Counted from the first letter of the stretch, positions 5,823 through 13,228 are shown. The stretch is 30,808 nt of DNA from Patescibacteria group bacterium UBA2135 (GCA_002327685.1 DCXN01000005.1:30126-60933), one strand, 5' to 3'. Numbers and translations are program-made. The notes: a model not told the origin generated them from the sequence alone.

Positions 5823-7094
5823 ATGCAAACTTTTTTCCAAAAATTAAAACTTATTGTCAAAGACAAAACATTGCGCAACAGAATTTTATTTGTTCTAGTC
5901 GCACTTGTCTTGTTTCGCGTGCTTGCAATAATTCCTATTCCAGGCATTGATTTGCTTCGTCTTGAGCAATTTTTCTCTAATAACCAATTCTTCGGGCTTT
6001 TGAATATTTTCTCTGGCGGCGGATTGTCGAATCTTTCTATTGTTATGCTTGGTGTTGCCCCATATATTACTGCCTCAATTATCATGCAGCTTTTGACGGT
6101 TATGTCGCCGCGACTGAAAGCGCTTTATCATGAAGAGGGGGAAGCAGGAAAGAAAAAATTCATACAGTACTCTCGTTTACTGACAGTACCGCTCGCGCTC
6201 TTGCAAGGATTTGGATTATTAACTCTTTTAAGTCGTCAAGGGGTACTGGAATCACTCACTTTTTTTGATCAGTTAGGGAATATTGTCGTGATTACTGCTG
6301 GGTCTATTCTCTTGATGTGGATTGGAGAGCTTATTTCAGAGTTTGGTATTGGGAATGGTGTTTCACTTATTATTTTTGCCGGCATTGTTTCAGGTCTTCC
6401 CACCGCGTTACAGCAACTTGCATTTACTTTTACCATTGCGCAACTACCGCTTTATATCGGCTTTACAGTTGCGGCAATTGCTATTATTGCAGGCATTGTC
6501 TTCATAACCGAAGCAGAACGACCCATACCTGTCACATATGCTAAACGAGTTCGTGGTCAAAAAGTATATGGGGGTATTTCCACGTATTTACCCTTACGAG
6601 TTAATCAAGCAGGGGTTATACCAATTATTTTCGCTCTCTCAATTCTTCTTTTTCCGCAAATGGTTATTAATTTTCTGGCGAACACCAACAATTCGATTGT
6701 GAGTGCTGCTTCAAATTTTATATTGAACATTTTCCAAAACCCTATATTCTATTCCGTGCTGTATTTTATCCTTGTCTTTTTCTTCACATATTTTTATACT
6801 GCGGTCACATTTGACCCTGAAGCGCTTTCAACAAATCTTCAAAAAAGTGGCGCGTTTATTCCTGGCATTAGACCCGGAAGAACAACTGCTGAATATATTG
6901 CAAAAATATTGACTCGTATAACACTCGTTGGTGCGATTTTTCTTGGTATCATCGCGGTTTTGCCTCTTGTTATGCAGGGAATGACTGGTGTTGCCGCTTT
7001 TGCGATTGGTGGAACAGCTCTCCTGATTGTTGTCTCGGTTGTACTTGATCTTGTGAAAAAAATTGACGCACAAGTTTCAATGCGCGAATACTAA
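5823..7094 (+). CDS. secY: Preprotein translocase subunit SecY
   Basis: SecY is the channel subunit of the Sec translocon in the cytoplasmic membrane. The 423-residue product has about ten hydrophobic segments. Motifs include IPIPGIDL in the first loop, FSGGGLSNLSIVMLGVAPYITASIIMQLLT (plug and TM2), ISEFGIGNGVSLIIFAGI, and cytoplasmic KRVRGQKVYGG. The late region has NLQKSGAFIPGIRPGRTT, the conserved C5 loop. It is the last member of the spc block, as usual. The last codons and the stop lie inside a perfect palindrome. Confidence 0.97.
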   Translation: MQTFFQKLKLIVKDKTLRNRILFVLVALVLFRVLAIIPIPGIDLLRLEQFFSNNQFFGLLNIFSGGGLSNLSIVMLGVAPYITASIIMQLLTVMSPRLKALYHEEGEAGKKKFIQYSRLLTVPLALLQGFGLLTLLSRQGVLESLTFFDQLGNIVVITAGSILLMWIGELISEFGIGNGVSLIIFAGIVSGLPTALQQLAFTFTIAQLPLYIGFTVAAIAIIAGIVFITEAERPIPVTYAKRVRGQKVYGGISTYLPLRVNQAGVIPIIFALSILLFPQMVINFLANTNNSIVSAASNFILNIFQNPIFYSVLYFILVFFFTYFYTAVTFDPEALSTNLQKSGAFIPGIRPGRTTAEYIAKILTRITLVGAIFLGIIAVLPLVMQGMTGVAAFAIGGTALLIVVSVVLDLVKKIDAQVSMREY

Positions 7095-7127
7095 AAACCA
7101 GCATAGCTGGTTTTTAGTATTCGCGCA
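7081..7127. terminator. Perfect 22-bp stem-loop overlapping the secY 3' end
   Basis: The arms are 7081-7102 and 7106-7127, fully complementary with the three-base loop ATA. The left arm includes the last secY codons (CGC GAA TAC) and the TAA. The inner part CCAGC-ata-GCTGG followed by TTTTT resembles a terminator. The right arm is in effect an inverted copy of the end of the secY coding sequence. Confidence 0.8.
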
Positions 7128-7146
7128 TACTTTATATCTAATACGT

Positions 7147-7152
7147 TATACT
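7147..7152 (+). promoter_or_regulatory. -10 element for leaderless adk
   Basis: TATACT ends six bases before the adk ATG, which would place the transcription start at the A of the start codon. No convincing -35 hexamer is seen, as the upstream DNA is the secY palindrome. The same six-base spacing occurs at three other genes in this window. Confidence 0.45.
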
Positions 7153-7158
7153 TAATAC

Positions 7159-7746
7159 ATGGACAAAGTTTTCATATTCACTGGTCGCTCGGGTGTTGGG
7201 AAGGGGACACAAGTGCAGATGTTCCAAAATTTTTTGAAGGAGAAATATCCTGAACAACGAGTTGTGTATTTTGAAGCTGGGGGAAATTTCAGAAAATTTA
7301 TTGTCCGACCCGAACATACGGCGCAGTTGGCAAAAAAAATATATGAAAAAGGAGGTCTTTTTCCGGAATTTTTAGCAATTTATAATTGGGCTAATTTTTT
7401 TACGCAAGAAATACGAGGTGATGAATTTTTAATCATGGATGGTTCACCACGAAAATTGCATGAGGCAGAGATGCTTGATACGGCATTTGAATTTTACAAA
7501 AAAGAAGATGTATACATTATTTTTATGGACGCGCCGCGGGACTGGTCTGAAAAATTATTATCAGAGCGTGGTAGAAGTGATGATACACAAGAAAGTGTAA
7601 AACATCGTTTAGACTGGTTTGAAGAGGAAGTCGCTGCGACGATTGAGTATTACAAAAAACACGAAAAACATACTTTTCTTGAGATAAACGCGGATCAAAC
7701 ACGGGAAAAAGTGCACGCTGAGATTATCTCTAAATTAAGTTTATAG
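7159..7746 (+). CDS. adk: Adenylate kinase family protein
   Basis: Adenylate kinase converts AMP and ATP to two ADP in the cytosol. The 195-residue product has the P-loop GRSGVGKGTQ (residues 8-17), the AMP-site segment FEAGGNFRKFI, the family motif MDGSPRKLHEAEML near residue 95, and SERGRSDDTQESVKHRL, which corresponds to the R-x-D-D-x-x-E-x-x-x-x-R-L motif. The LID is short and has no zinc cysteines. The P-loop differs slightly from the usual GxPGAGKGTQ. Its location between secY and map is the standard one for adk. map follows after three bases. Confidence 0.88.
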   Translation: MDKVFIFTGRSGVGKGTQVQMFQNFLKEKYPEQRVVYFEAGGNFRKFIVRPEHTAQLAKKIYEKGGLFPEFLAIYNWANFFTQEIRGDEFLIMDGSPRKLHEAEMLDTAFEFYKKEDVYIIFMDAPRDWSEKLLSERGRSDDTQESVKHRLDWFEEEVAATIEYYKKHEKHTFLEINADQTREKVHAEIISKLSL

Positions 7747-7749
7747 CAC

Positions 7750-8514
7750 ATGGCAATTATACACACGGAGATAGAAAAAAACAAAGTACGTGAAAGCGGC
7801 AGGAGACTAGCCGTTGTTTTAGATAAAGTAATAGAAAAAGTTGTTCCAGGTGTTTCTCTTCGCGAACTTAATGAGTATGCAGAATCGCTTATTAGGAAGA
7901 ATGGTGACAAGCCAGCGTTTTTAGGGTATCAGCCTTCTGCCGCAATGAGGCCTTATCCTGCGACATTATGTGTATCAATTAATAATGAGGTGGTGCATGG
8001 CATACCTGATGACAGGAAACTGAAAGAAGGTGATATCGTAGGGCTTGACTTAGGTATCGTACACGATGGATTTATAACCGACATGGCGCGTACTGTTCCT
8101 GTAGGAGAAGTTGATGAAACTGCAAAAAAATTATTAGAGACAACGCAAAAAGCATTAAGGGTTGGCATTGAAGCGGTTCGTGATGGTGGACACGTTGGTG
8201 ATATAGGGCATGCAATAGGAGCACTTGTAAAAGAAAGTGGTTTCTCTGTTGTTGAAGAACTTGGCGGGCACGCTGTAGGACAAGAGGTACACGAAGATCC
8301 ATTTATTCCCAATTTCGGAGCAAGAGGAACTGGTACAGAGTTGAAAGAGGGCATGATACTTGCATTGGAACCTATTGTAAATAAAGGGTCGGGAGAGGTG
8401 GAGTTAGACAAAGATGGGTATACATTCAAAACAAAAGACGGTAAAAGGAGTGCTCATTTTGAGGACACGATTTTGATTACAAAAAACGGAGCGGAGATAT
8501 TAACAAAAAAATGA
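7750..8514 (+). CDS. map: Type I methionine aminopeptidase
   Basis: Map removes the initiator methionine from new proteins in the cytosol. The 254-residue product has all five metal ligands of the pita-bread fold: D100, D111, H174, E207 and E238. It also has the substrate-contacting histidines H83 (VVHGIPD) and H181 (EVHEDPFIPNFG). The length is that of bacterial type Ia enzymes without a zinc finger extension. It lies three bases after adk and is probably co-transcribed. The stop codon lies within a perfect palindrome. Confidence 0.96.
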   Translation: MAIIHTEIEKNKVRESGRRLAVVLDKVIEKVVPGVSLRELNEYAESLIRKNGDKPAFLGYQPSAAMRPYPATLCVSINNEVVHGIPDDRKLKEGDIVGLDLGIVHDGFITDMARTVPVGEVDETAKKLLETTQKALRVGIEAVRDGGHVGDIGHAIGALVKESGFSVVEELGGHAVGQEVHEDPFIPNFGARGTGTELKEGMILALEPIVNKGSGEVELDKDGYTFKTKDGKRSAHFEDTILITKNGAEILTKK

Positions 8515-8539
8515 GCATACATGCTCATTTTTTTGTTAA
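8500..8539. terminator. Perfect 19-bp terminator hairpin overlapping the map stop
   Basis: Arms 8500-8518 and 8521-8539 are fully complementary, with AC as the loop: AATGAGCAT-ac-ATGCTCATT flanked by seven A and seven T. It has the form of an intrinsic terminator on either strand. The left arm contains the last lysine codons and the TGA stop of map, so the gene end is mirrored as at secY. Confidence 0.85.
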
Positions 8540-8918
8540 ACAATGTCACAAAAGAGCTGAGGAGTGTTTAACATCTCTCAACCATCAACGGCTCAACGAT
8601 TAAACCGCTGAGCAGTTGATGACTTGTTTCTATTAACGACGTAGAGCGACGAAAAGTCGTGCGACGACCTCGTCGTTTTGCACGAGCGCAATGAGAAAAA
8701 AGCGGCACTCTTTAGAAGAGCACCGCGAGCTTGGTAATTCGTTCTCATTTTCCCCAAGGACTGATTCAGGTAAAACAATCGACGGTAAAGGCATCCAGGC
8801 GGTGGAAGTGGAAGCGGGTATGGCATTGGTGGTTTCATGACACACATGATCTTTCTTTTTTTTGTTTCCCTCTTACTTATATCAATATACTGGATTTTTT
8901 CTGAAAAATCAAATATAC
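8540..8918. other. Gene-poor, hairpin-rich stretch with one doubtful small ORF
   Basis: No family was recognised. Stem-loops include TCAAC/GTTGA plus GCTCA/TGAGC near 8580-8620, GACGA/TCGTC inside CGTGC/GCACG near 8660-8685, and GCGG-ca-CTCTT-tag-AAGAG-ca-CCGC near 8700-8728. The last is enclosed by AATGAGAA/TTCTCATT. On the minus strand an ORF of 70 codons (8845-8633, GTG or internal ATG) has a fairly protein-like composition (MPLPSIVLPESVLGENENEL), but no ribosome binding site was seen. The stretch is more G+C-rich than its surroundings. It may be a structured RNA or a small unknown protein. Confidence 0.35.
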
Positions 8919-8949
8919 TATAATGGTGCCGTTTCTTTGGAAACGGCAC
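8919..8949 (+). promoter_or_regulatory. -10 box followed by a perfect 10-bp hairpin
   Basis: TATAAT at 8919-8924 is followed by GTGCCGTTTC-tttg-GAAACGGCAC (8926-8949). The -35 is weak. Downstream to about 9058 is a G+C-rich stretch with repeated CAGTAC motifs and a 45-codon open frame, but nothing recognised. It could be the promoter of a short RNA or leader ahead of ndk. Confidence 0.4.
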
Positions 8950-9100
8950 TTGCAGACTTACGCGGGCTAGACCCCAGTACCACGCAAATGGTTATCCCAG
9001 TACTACGACAAGTCGACTACGGGACAGGCGGGGCACGGCGCAGAAAAATGCAGAATTAAATTGATTAAAAGATTAATATTTAATGCAAAAAAGTTATTGT

Positions 9101-9688
9101 ATGAAGCGATTTAAAGAAGAAAAAACATTTGTTCTTATAAAACCGGATGGTGTTCGGAAAGGATTAGTGGGTGAAATTATCAAGCGTCTTGAACAGCGTG
9201 ACCTTAAAATTATTGCCCTTGAAATGTTCCAGCCGACAAAAAAACAGATTGATAGCCATTATCCAAAAGATAAAAAATGGATTACTCGATTGGGGGAAAA
9301 ATCTCTTGGGACATATCATAAATACAATATTGATCCAGTCAAAGAGCTCGGCACAAACAAAGAAAAAGTTATTGGTGACATGGTCCGCAAGTGGCTTATA
9401 GAGTACATGACATCTGCTCCTCTTGTTCGCATGGTCGTACAGGGTGTTCATGCTGTTGATATGGTGCGTAAAATCGCTGGTCCAACTATGCCAAGTGTAG
9501 CCGATATGGGTACGATTAGAGGTGATTTTTCTGCTGACTCAGCTGCAATCGCGAACAGTGAAAAGCGCGCGGTTGCAAACATTTTACATGCTTCCGAAAC
9601 ACCCGAAGAGGCAGAGCATGAAATTCAGCACTGGTTTGGTGATAAGCCGTCTATTTTTCAATATAAACGTTTCGGTATTGACGGATAA
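9101..9688 (+). CDS. ndk: Nucleoside diphosphate kinase
   Basis: Ndk balances nucleoside triphosphates by phosphate transfer through a histidine. The 195-residue product starts EEKTFVLIKPDGVRKGLVGEIIKRLEQRDLKI, the family's first strand and helix. It continues with PLVRMVVQGVHAVDMVRKIAGPTMP and the active-site NILHASETPEEAEHEIQHWF near residue 160. It is longer than the usual 140, with an extra segment near residues 47-95 (KKWITRLGEKSL to KVIGDMVRKW). An in-frame ATG at 9083 would add six residues. The later ATG fits the family N-terminus better. Neither has a Shine-Dalgarno sequence. Confidence 0.93.
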   Translation: MKRFKEEKTFVLIKPDGVRKGLVGEIIKRLEQRDLKIIALEMFQPTKKQIDSHYPKDKKWITRLGEKSLGTYHKYNIDPVKELGTNKEKVIGDMVRKWLIEYMTSAPLVRMVVQGVHAVDMVRKIAGPTMPSVADMGTIRGDFSADSAAIANSEKRAVANILHASETPEEAEHEIQHWFGDKPSIFQYKRFGIDG

Positions 9689-9735
9689 TAATTCCTCTTG
9701 TTTTCAATATATTTCTTAAAGGATGAGTGTGGATT

Positions 9736-9775
9736 TTTTCCTACTATTTATACCATGGTACAAATAGTAGGAAAA
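9736..9775. terminator. 40-bp palindromic hairpin downstream of ndk
   Basis: TTTTCCTACTATTT pairs with AAATAGTAGGAAAA, and the centre TACCATGGTA is also palindromic. There is one mismatch. It lies 48 bp after the ndk stop. The stem starts with T residues and ends with A residues, so it is not a classic terminator, but it is placed like a transcript end. Confidence 0.5.
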
Positions 9776-9882
9776 TTCTGAAAGTGTGTTTTTAGTTTAG
9801 AAGTTGTGGATATTTGGGGGTAGTGAGGAGGTGTAATTCTTTCGCAGCTACTATTTTAAAAAAGAATATGTTATAATAAATA

Positions 9883-10038
9883 AGAGTTGAGAAATGTCCA
9901 CTTTAATATTGTCCAAGGGAGCTTTATATCGAAATTGTCTGCTTAGTTCGGAGACAATTCTCTGCGAGCACCCACGTATAGTAGATTGGGCAATTTCTTG
10001 ACTCTTTTGAAAGGCCTGGCAAAACGTCAGGTCTTTCG
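9883..10038 (+). ncRNA. Probable structured RNA (6S-like architecture?)
   Basis: A TATAAT at 9872-9877 would start transcription near 9883. From there AAGAGTTGAGAAAT pairs with ATTTCTTGACTCTT (9992-10006) to close a roughly 124-nt domain. Inside it, AATTGTCT pairs with AGACAATT (9935-9961 region) in an apical hairpin, and GGGAGC faces GAGCACCC. A further hairpin, GAAAGGCCTG / CAGGTCTTTC (10010-10038), follows like a terminator. One closed rod with an internal bulge and apical stem recalls 6S RNA, but no sequence signature proves it. No ORF explains this stretch. Confidence 0.45.
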
Positions 10039-10045
10039 TTTGTGT

Positions 10046-10051
10046 TATAAT
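10046..10051 (+). promoter_or_regulatory. -10 element for leaderless membrane-protein gene
   Basis: A perfect TATAAT ends six bases before the ATG at 10058, so the predicted transcript starts at the start codon. It directly follows the hairpin that ends the upstream RNA candidate. No clear -35 is seen. Confidence 0.55.
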
Positions 10052-10057
10052 GAAACG

Positions 10058-10495
10058 ATGTTTCGCGATACCTTCTTTAAAATACTCTTTTTTGTACTCC
10101 TCACGGTCGCGGTGGTGAACTTCTTTGGAAATGCTTTTTTTCTATATTGGGAAATTCCGTGGCTTGACCTCGTTAGTCATTTCGGCGGCGGCTTTTGGGC
10201 AGGTGGCATGGTTTTGTGGCTTTATCAATACCCGTTTCCGTTTTTTTCACAAAATACTCCGCGTATTACAAGACGAAGTGCTCTTATTGTGTTCGCAATT
10301 TTAGGAGCATTTGTTATCGGTATGTGGTGGGAGATCTATGAAGTGCTTATTTATCCTGCAATGCTTCAGTCGGAAAATTACTTTTTTGATACAATAACAG
10401 ACCTTCTAATGGACACTGCTGGTGGATTAACAGCCGCGGCTACTTACCTACTCTTACACAAACATGACTTTAAATCCCAAGAACAATCAAACTAA
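10058..10495 (+). CDS. Small integral membrane protein
   Basis: The 145-residue product has about four membrane segments: ILFFVLLTVAVVNFFGNAFFLYW, LDLVSHFGGGFWAGGMVLWLY, ALIVFAILGAFVIGMWWEIYE and a last one with GGLTAAATYLLL. Polar residues within the membrane (HFGGGFWAGG, WWEIYE, DTITDLLMDTAGG) recall the pattern of the DUF2238/YjdF-like proteins, but I am not certain of the family. The ATG was chosen because of the TATAAT six bases upstream; a longer frame would run into the RNA candidate. The 3' end overlaps the next gene by 32 bp. Function unknown. Confidence 0.75.
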   Translation: MFRDTFFKILFFVLLTVAVVNFFGNAFFLYWEIPWLDLVSHFGGGFWAGGMVLWLYQYPFPFFSQNTPRITRRSALIVFAILGAFVIGMWWEIYEVLIYPAMLQSENYFFDTITDLLMDTAGGLTAAATYLLLHKHDFKSQEQSN

Positions 10496-11855
10496 TTCCA
10501 CAACACTTACTTTTCATGGTGGTGCTGGGTCAGTCACCGGGTCTAATTTCCTACTTGAGACTGGTTCAATAAAGATTTTAGTTGATTGCGGACTTTTTCA
10601 AGGATGTAATGTTTGTGAAGACAAGACAAGAGCCCCGTTTTCGTATGATCCGGCGACAATTGACTATTTGTTTGTAACACACGCTCACATCGATCATACT
10701 GGGCGTATTCCAAAACTCGTAAAAGACGGTTTTAAGGGGACTATTTACTCTACACTGCCAACTAAAGAGTTGTCGGGATTAATGCTCATGGACAGCATGA
10801 GGATATTGGCGTCAGAAGCAAAAGAGGATAAAAAACCACCTCTCTATAGTGAAAAAGATGTAGAAAATAGTATGCGGCTTTGGAAAACAGAACAGTATCA
10901 TACAGATATTCCTTTGAAGGACAATATTACCGTCTCGTTTAAGGACGCAGGCCATATTTTGGGTTCGGCGATGATTGAATTTAAACGCGGCTCCAAGAAG
11001 CTCGTGATGACCGGTGACTTGGGAAATTCGCCAACTCCTCTTCTGAAGGATACAGAACCAATAACGGATGCGAATTATTTGGTTATGGAGAGTGTCTACG
11101 GTGATCGCAATCACGAATCTCGCAATGAAAGAAAGCGTTTTCTTGAGAATATAATTGAAAGTGTTGCTCTTCACAAAGGTGTATTACTTATTCCTGCATT
11201 TTCAGTTGAACGTACACAAGAAATATTGTTTGAGATAGAGCAAATGGTAGAAACAAAACAAATTCCATCTATTCCTGTGTTCATTGATTCGCCGCTTGCG
11301 ATTGCCGTGACTGACATATATAAAAAATATGACGATTATTTTAATAAAGACGTAAAATACGGCATTAGCTCTGGTAATGAGATTTTTTCATTTAGTCAAT
11401 TACACCTCACCAAGACAAGAGAAGCTTCAAAAGCAATTTTTGCCGCTCATGACCCAAAGATTATTATTGCTGGGTCTGGAATGTCGCATGGTGGTAGGAT
11501 CGTACATCATGAAAAGCGCTATTTGCCGAAACAGACAACGACGCTACTCATTGTCGGTTATCAGGCACCCGGAAGTTTAGGTAGACAACTACAAGAGGGG
11601 GCAAAAAAAGTTACCATTTTAGGCGATGAAGTTGCTGTGAATGCTAAAGTTGTGGAGGCCAGAAGCTATTCATCTCACAAAGACTCTGATGCGCTTTTGC
11701 GGTTTGCCGAGAAAACAATTGATTCTGTGGAAAAGGTATTTGTAGTAATGGGAGAAATGAAATCATCTACTTTTTTGACCCAGCGTTTGCGGGATTACCT
11801 AGGTATTGATGCGGTTGCTCCGCGAGAAGGAGACAGTGTCATGCTTGATTTTTAA
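10464..11855 (+). CDS. Metallo-beta-lactamase / beta-CASP family ribonuclease-like protein
   Basis: The 463-residue product belongs to the MBL-fold, beta-CASP, RMMBL group that processes RNA. Visible motifs are the opening FHGGAGSVTGSNFLL, the zinc site THAHIDHTGRIPKL near residue 73, the third ligand in FKDAGHILGSAMIEF, MTGDLG, and the beta-CASP histidine region IIAGSGMSHGGRIVHH. Near the end come YSSHKDSDALLRFA, with the final histidine, and VVMGE. The arrangement matches bacterial YSH1-type exo/endoribonucleases rather than RNase J. It overlaps the membrane-protein gene by 32 bases, so they probably share a transcript. Confidence 0.88.
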   Translation: MTLNPKNNQTNSTTLTFHGGAGSVTGSNFLLETGSIKILVDCGLFQGCNVCEDKTRAPFSYDPATIDYLFVTHAHIDHTGRIPKLVKDGFKGTIYSTLPTKELSGLMLMDSMRILASEAKEDKKPPLYSEKDVENSMRLWKTEQYHTDIPLKDNITVSFKDAGHILGSAMIEFKRGSKKLVMTGDLGNSPTPLLKDTEPITDANYLVMESVYGDRNHESRNERKRFLENIIESVALHKGVLLIPAFSVERTQEILFEIEQMVETKQIPSIPVFIDSPLAIAVTDIYKKYDDYFNKDVKYGISSGNEIFSFSQLHLTKTREASKAIFAAHDPKIIIAGSGMSHGGRIVHHEKRYLPKQTTTLLIVGYQAPGSLGRQLQEGAKKVTILGDEVAVNAKVVEARSYSSHKDSDALLRFAEKTIDSVEKVFVVMGEMKSSTFLTQRLRDYLGIDAVAPREGDSVMLDF

Positions 11856-11880
11856 GTTCCTGTGAGAATTATGGTACACT
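11852..11880 (+). promoter_or_regulatory. Extended -10 promoter ahead of the LOG-type gene
   Basis: TGGTACACT (11872-11880) is an extended -10, with a weak TTAAGT 17 bp upstream at 11852-11857 that overlaps the end of the MBL gene. Transcription from here would carry a leader of about 190 nt consisting mostly of the inverted repeat at 11917-12077. Confidence 0.45.
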
Positions 11881-11916
11881 GGGAGTATTCGCCAATGAAA
11901 TTGACTTAATTATTAT

Positions 11917-12077
11917 AAATAAATTTCTAATTTCTAATTCACCTAATTTCTAATAAAAACCCAAATTTCAAATGCAAAAATGTCCAAATTCTAAGAAAAT
12001 TGTTTTGACATTGGGCATTACTGAATTAGACATTTTATTAGATGAATTAGGAATTAGGTGAATTAGAAATTATTTTT
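11917..12077 (+). repeat. Heptamer inverted tandem repeat in the leader of the LOG-type gene
   Basis: The left arm (11920-11955) has TAATTTCTAATTCACCTAAT. The right arm (12035-12073) has ATTAGGAATTAGGTGAATTA. They are near-perfect reverse complements around a roughly 80-base loop, which itself has a weak inner repeat (AATGTCCAAATT / ATTAGACATTT). The unit TTAGGAA/TTCCTAA is shared with the rpsQ-rplN spacer. The right arm ends about five bases before the ATG at 12081. Confidence 0.75.
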
Positions 12078-12080
12078 GAT

Positions 12081-12722
12081 ATGTTTCCAGAAGATCAAAA
12101 ACATATACATCTTAAATTAAAACTCTGCGTTTCAGGGGCGGCTGAAACTGGACATTGTGGAGAGGGTGCGCTTGAGAAAGCGAAGGAGCTTGGGATGGAG
12201 ATTGTTAATCATGGAGCAGTGCTTGTAACCGGTGCGACGACAGGTTTTCCTCTCTGGTCTGCAATGGGCGCAAAAGAAGCTGGAGGTACTTCTATAGGAA
12301 TCTCGCCTGCGTCAACTGAACGCGAACATAGTGAAGTATACGATCTACCCCTTGATTATTTAGACATGATTATATACACCGGATTTGGATTTTCTGGCAG
12401 AAATCTGCTTTTAACTCGCTCATCTGATGCTGTATTTATTGGCTGTGGGCGTGTCGGGACGATTAACGAGTTTACTATTGCATTTGAAGACAAGAAACCG
12501 ATTGGCGTACTTGAGGGAGATTGGGAGACTGACACTGTTATCAAGGATATTATGGAAAAAGGACACCGTCCAAACAAGAAAGTTGTTTTTGATTCTGATC
12601 CGAAAATACTTGTTGAACGGGTGATTGAGCTTGTGAAAGAGGAAAAACGGGAATACAGTCGTTTGTATGAATCTATTGCGGACGGGAATAGTATCGGTAA
12701 TGGAGAAGATATTATTTTGTAG
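12081..12722 (+). CDS. LOG/SLOG-type nucleotide-binding protein
   Basis: The 213-residue product has the Rossmann pattern of lysine-decarboxylase-like/TIGR00725-type proteins: KLCVSGAAETG near residue 16, ALVTGATTGFPLWSAMGAKEAGG-like nucleotide loop, ISPA, then TGFGFSGRNLLLTRSSDAVFIGCGRVGTINEF, the counterpart of the PGGxGTxxE motif, and KKPIGVLEGDW. The family includes cytokinin-activating phosphoribohydrolases and uncharacterised nucleotide-binding proteins. Here a catalytic role cannot be assigned. A convergent ribosomal operon follows, separated by a strong hairpin. Confidence 0.75.
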   Translation: MFPEDQKHIHLKLKLCVSGAAETGHCGEGALEKAKELGMEIVNHGAVLVTGATTGFPLWSAMGAKEAGGTSIGISPASTEREHSEVYDLPLDYLDMIIYTGFGFSGRNLLLTRSSDAVFIGCGRVGTINEFTIAFEDKKPIGVLEGDWETDTVIKDIMEKGHRPNKKVVFDSDPKILVERVIELVKEEKREYSRLYESIADGNSIGNGEDIIL

Positions 12723-12733
12723 CATAAAACGTG

Positions 12734-12789
12734 ATACACAAAATAAAGATTCCCCGATGCTTACATCGAGGAATCTTTATTTTGTGTAT
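12734..12789. terminator. Bidirectional terminator between the LOG-type gene and rplT
   Basis: Twenty perfect pairs (ATACACAAAATAAAGATTCC and its complement) continue through CGATG/CATCG to a CTTA loop. The element lies between convergent genes and touches the first base of the rplT stop complement. A/T-rich flanks on both arms make it suitable for both directions. Confidence 0.85.
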
Positions 12790-13133
12790 TACGTCGTTTC
12801 TTTCAAAATTTTCTCAAAAGTGCCTGGGTGATGCTCTGCTAAATCAGCGAGTATTTTTCTATTTAACACCACATTCTTTTCTTTAAGTGCGTGTATAAAC
12901 TTGCTATACGAAACGCCGTGTGCTCGTATAGCGGCATTTATTTTGACATTCCACAGACGCCTAAAATCCCCTTTCTTTTTTCTCCTATGCGCGAACGCGT
13001 GCGCTCCTGCGTGTATTACTGCTTCTTTTGCTTGACGTTCTTTTGTGCTTCTACCAAAATTGTATCCTTTTGCTTGTTTCAGGATTTTTCGGCGATGCTT
13101 TAATGATGTTGTGCCTCGTTTTACTCTGGTCAT
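12789..13133 (-). CDS. rplT: 50S ribosomal protein L20
   Basis: L20 is an early 50S assembly protein and in E. coli the autoregulator of the infC-rpmI-rplT operon. The 114-residue product has MTRVKRGTTSLKHRRKILKQAKGYNFGRS, FAHRRKKKGDFRRLWNVKINAA and SYSKFIHALKEKNVVLNRKILADLA. Length and order are standard. The ATG directly follows a type-A repeat module, on the minus strand. Confidence 0.97.
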   Translation of the reverse strand: MTRVKRGTTSLKHRRKILKQAKGYNFGRSTKERQAKEAVIHAGAHAFAHRRKKKGDFRRLWNVKINAAIRAHGVSYSKFIHALKEKNVVLNRKILADLAEHHPGTFEKILKETT

Positions 13134-13228
13134 GCTAGCTTATTAGCTTCATTAGCTTCATTAGCTTCATTAGCTTCAAATTAAACGTTTACCGTCCTAA
13201 AAAGCTAGTGAAGCTAAAAGCTAGGAAG
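13134..13228 (-). repeat. Type-A repeat module, rpmI-rplT spacer, second operon
   Basis: Read on the minus strand: CTAGCTTCCTAGCTTTTAGC and TTCACTAGCTT form the left arm, then the core TTTTAGGACGGTAAACGTTTAATTTGAA, then three GCTAATGAA units plus a variant, then the rplT ATG. Units have T for C at position six compared with the spc copies. The module again runs from stop codon to start codon and is oriented with transcription. Confidence 0.9.
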
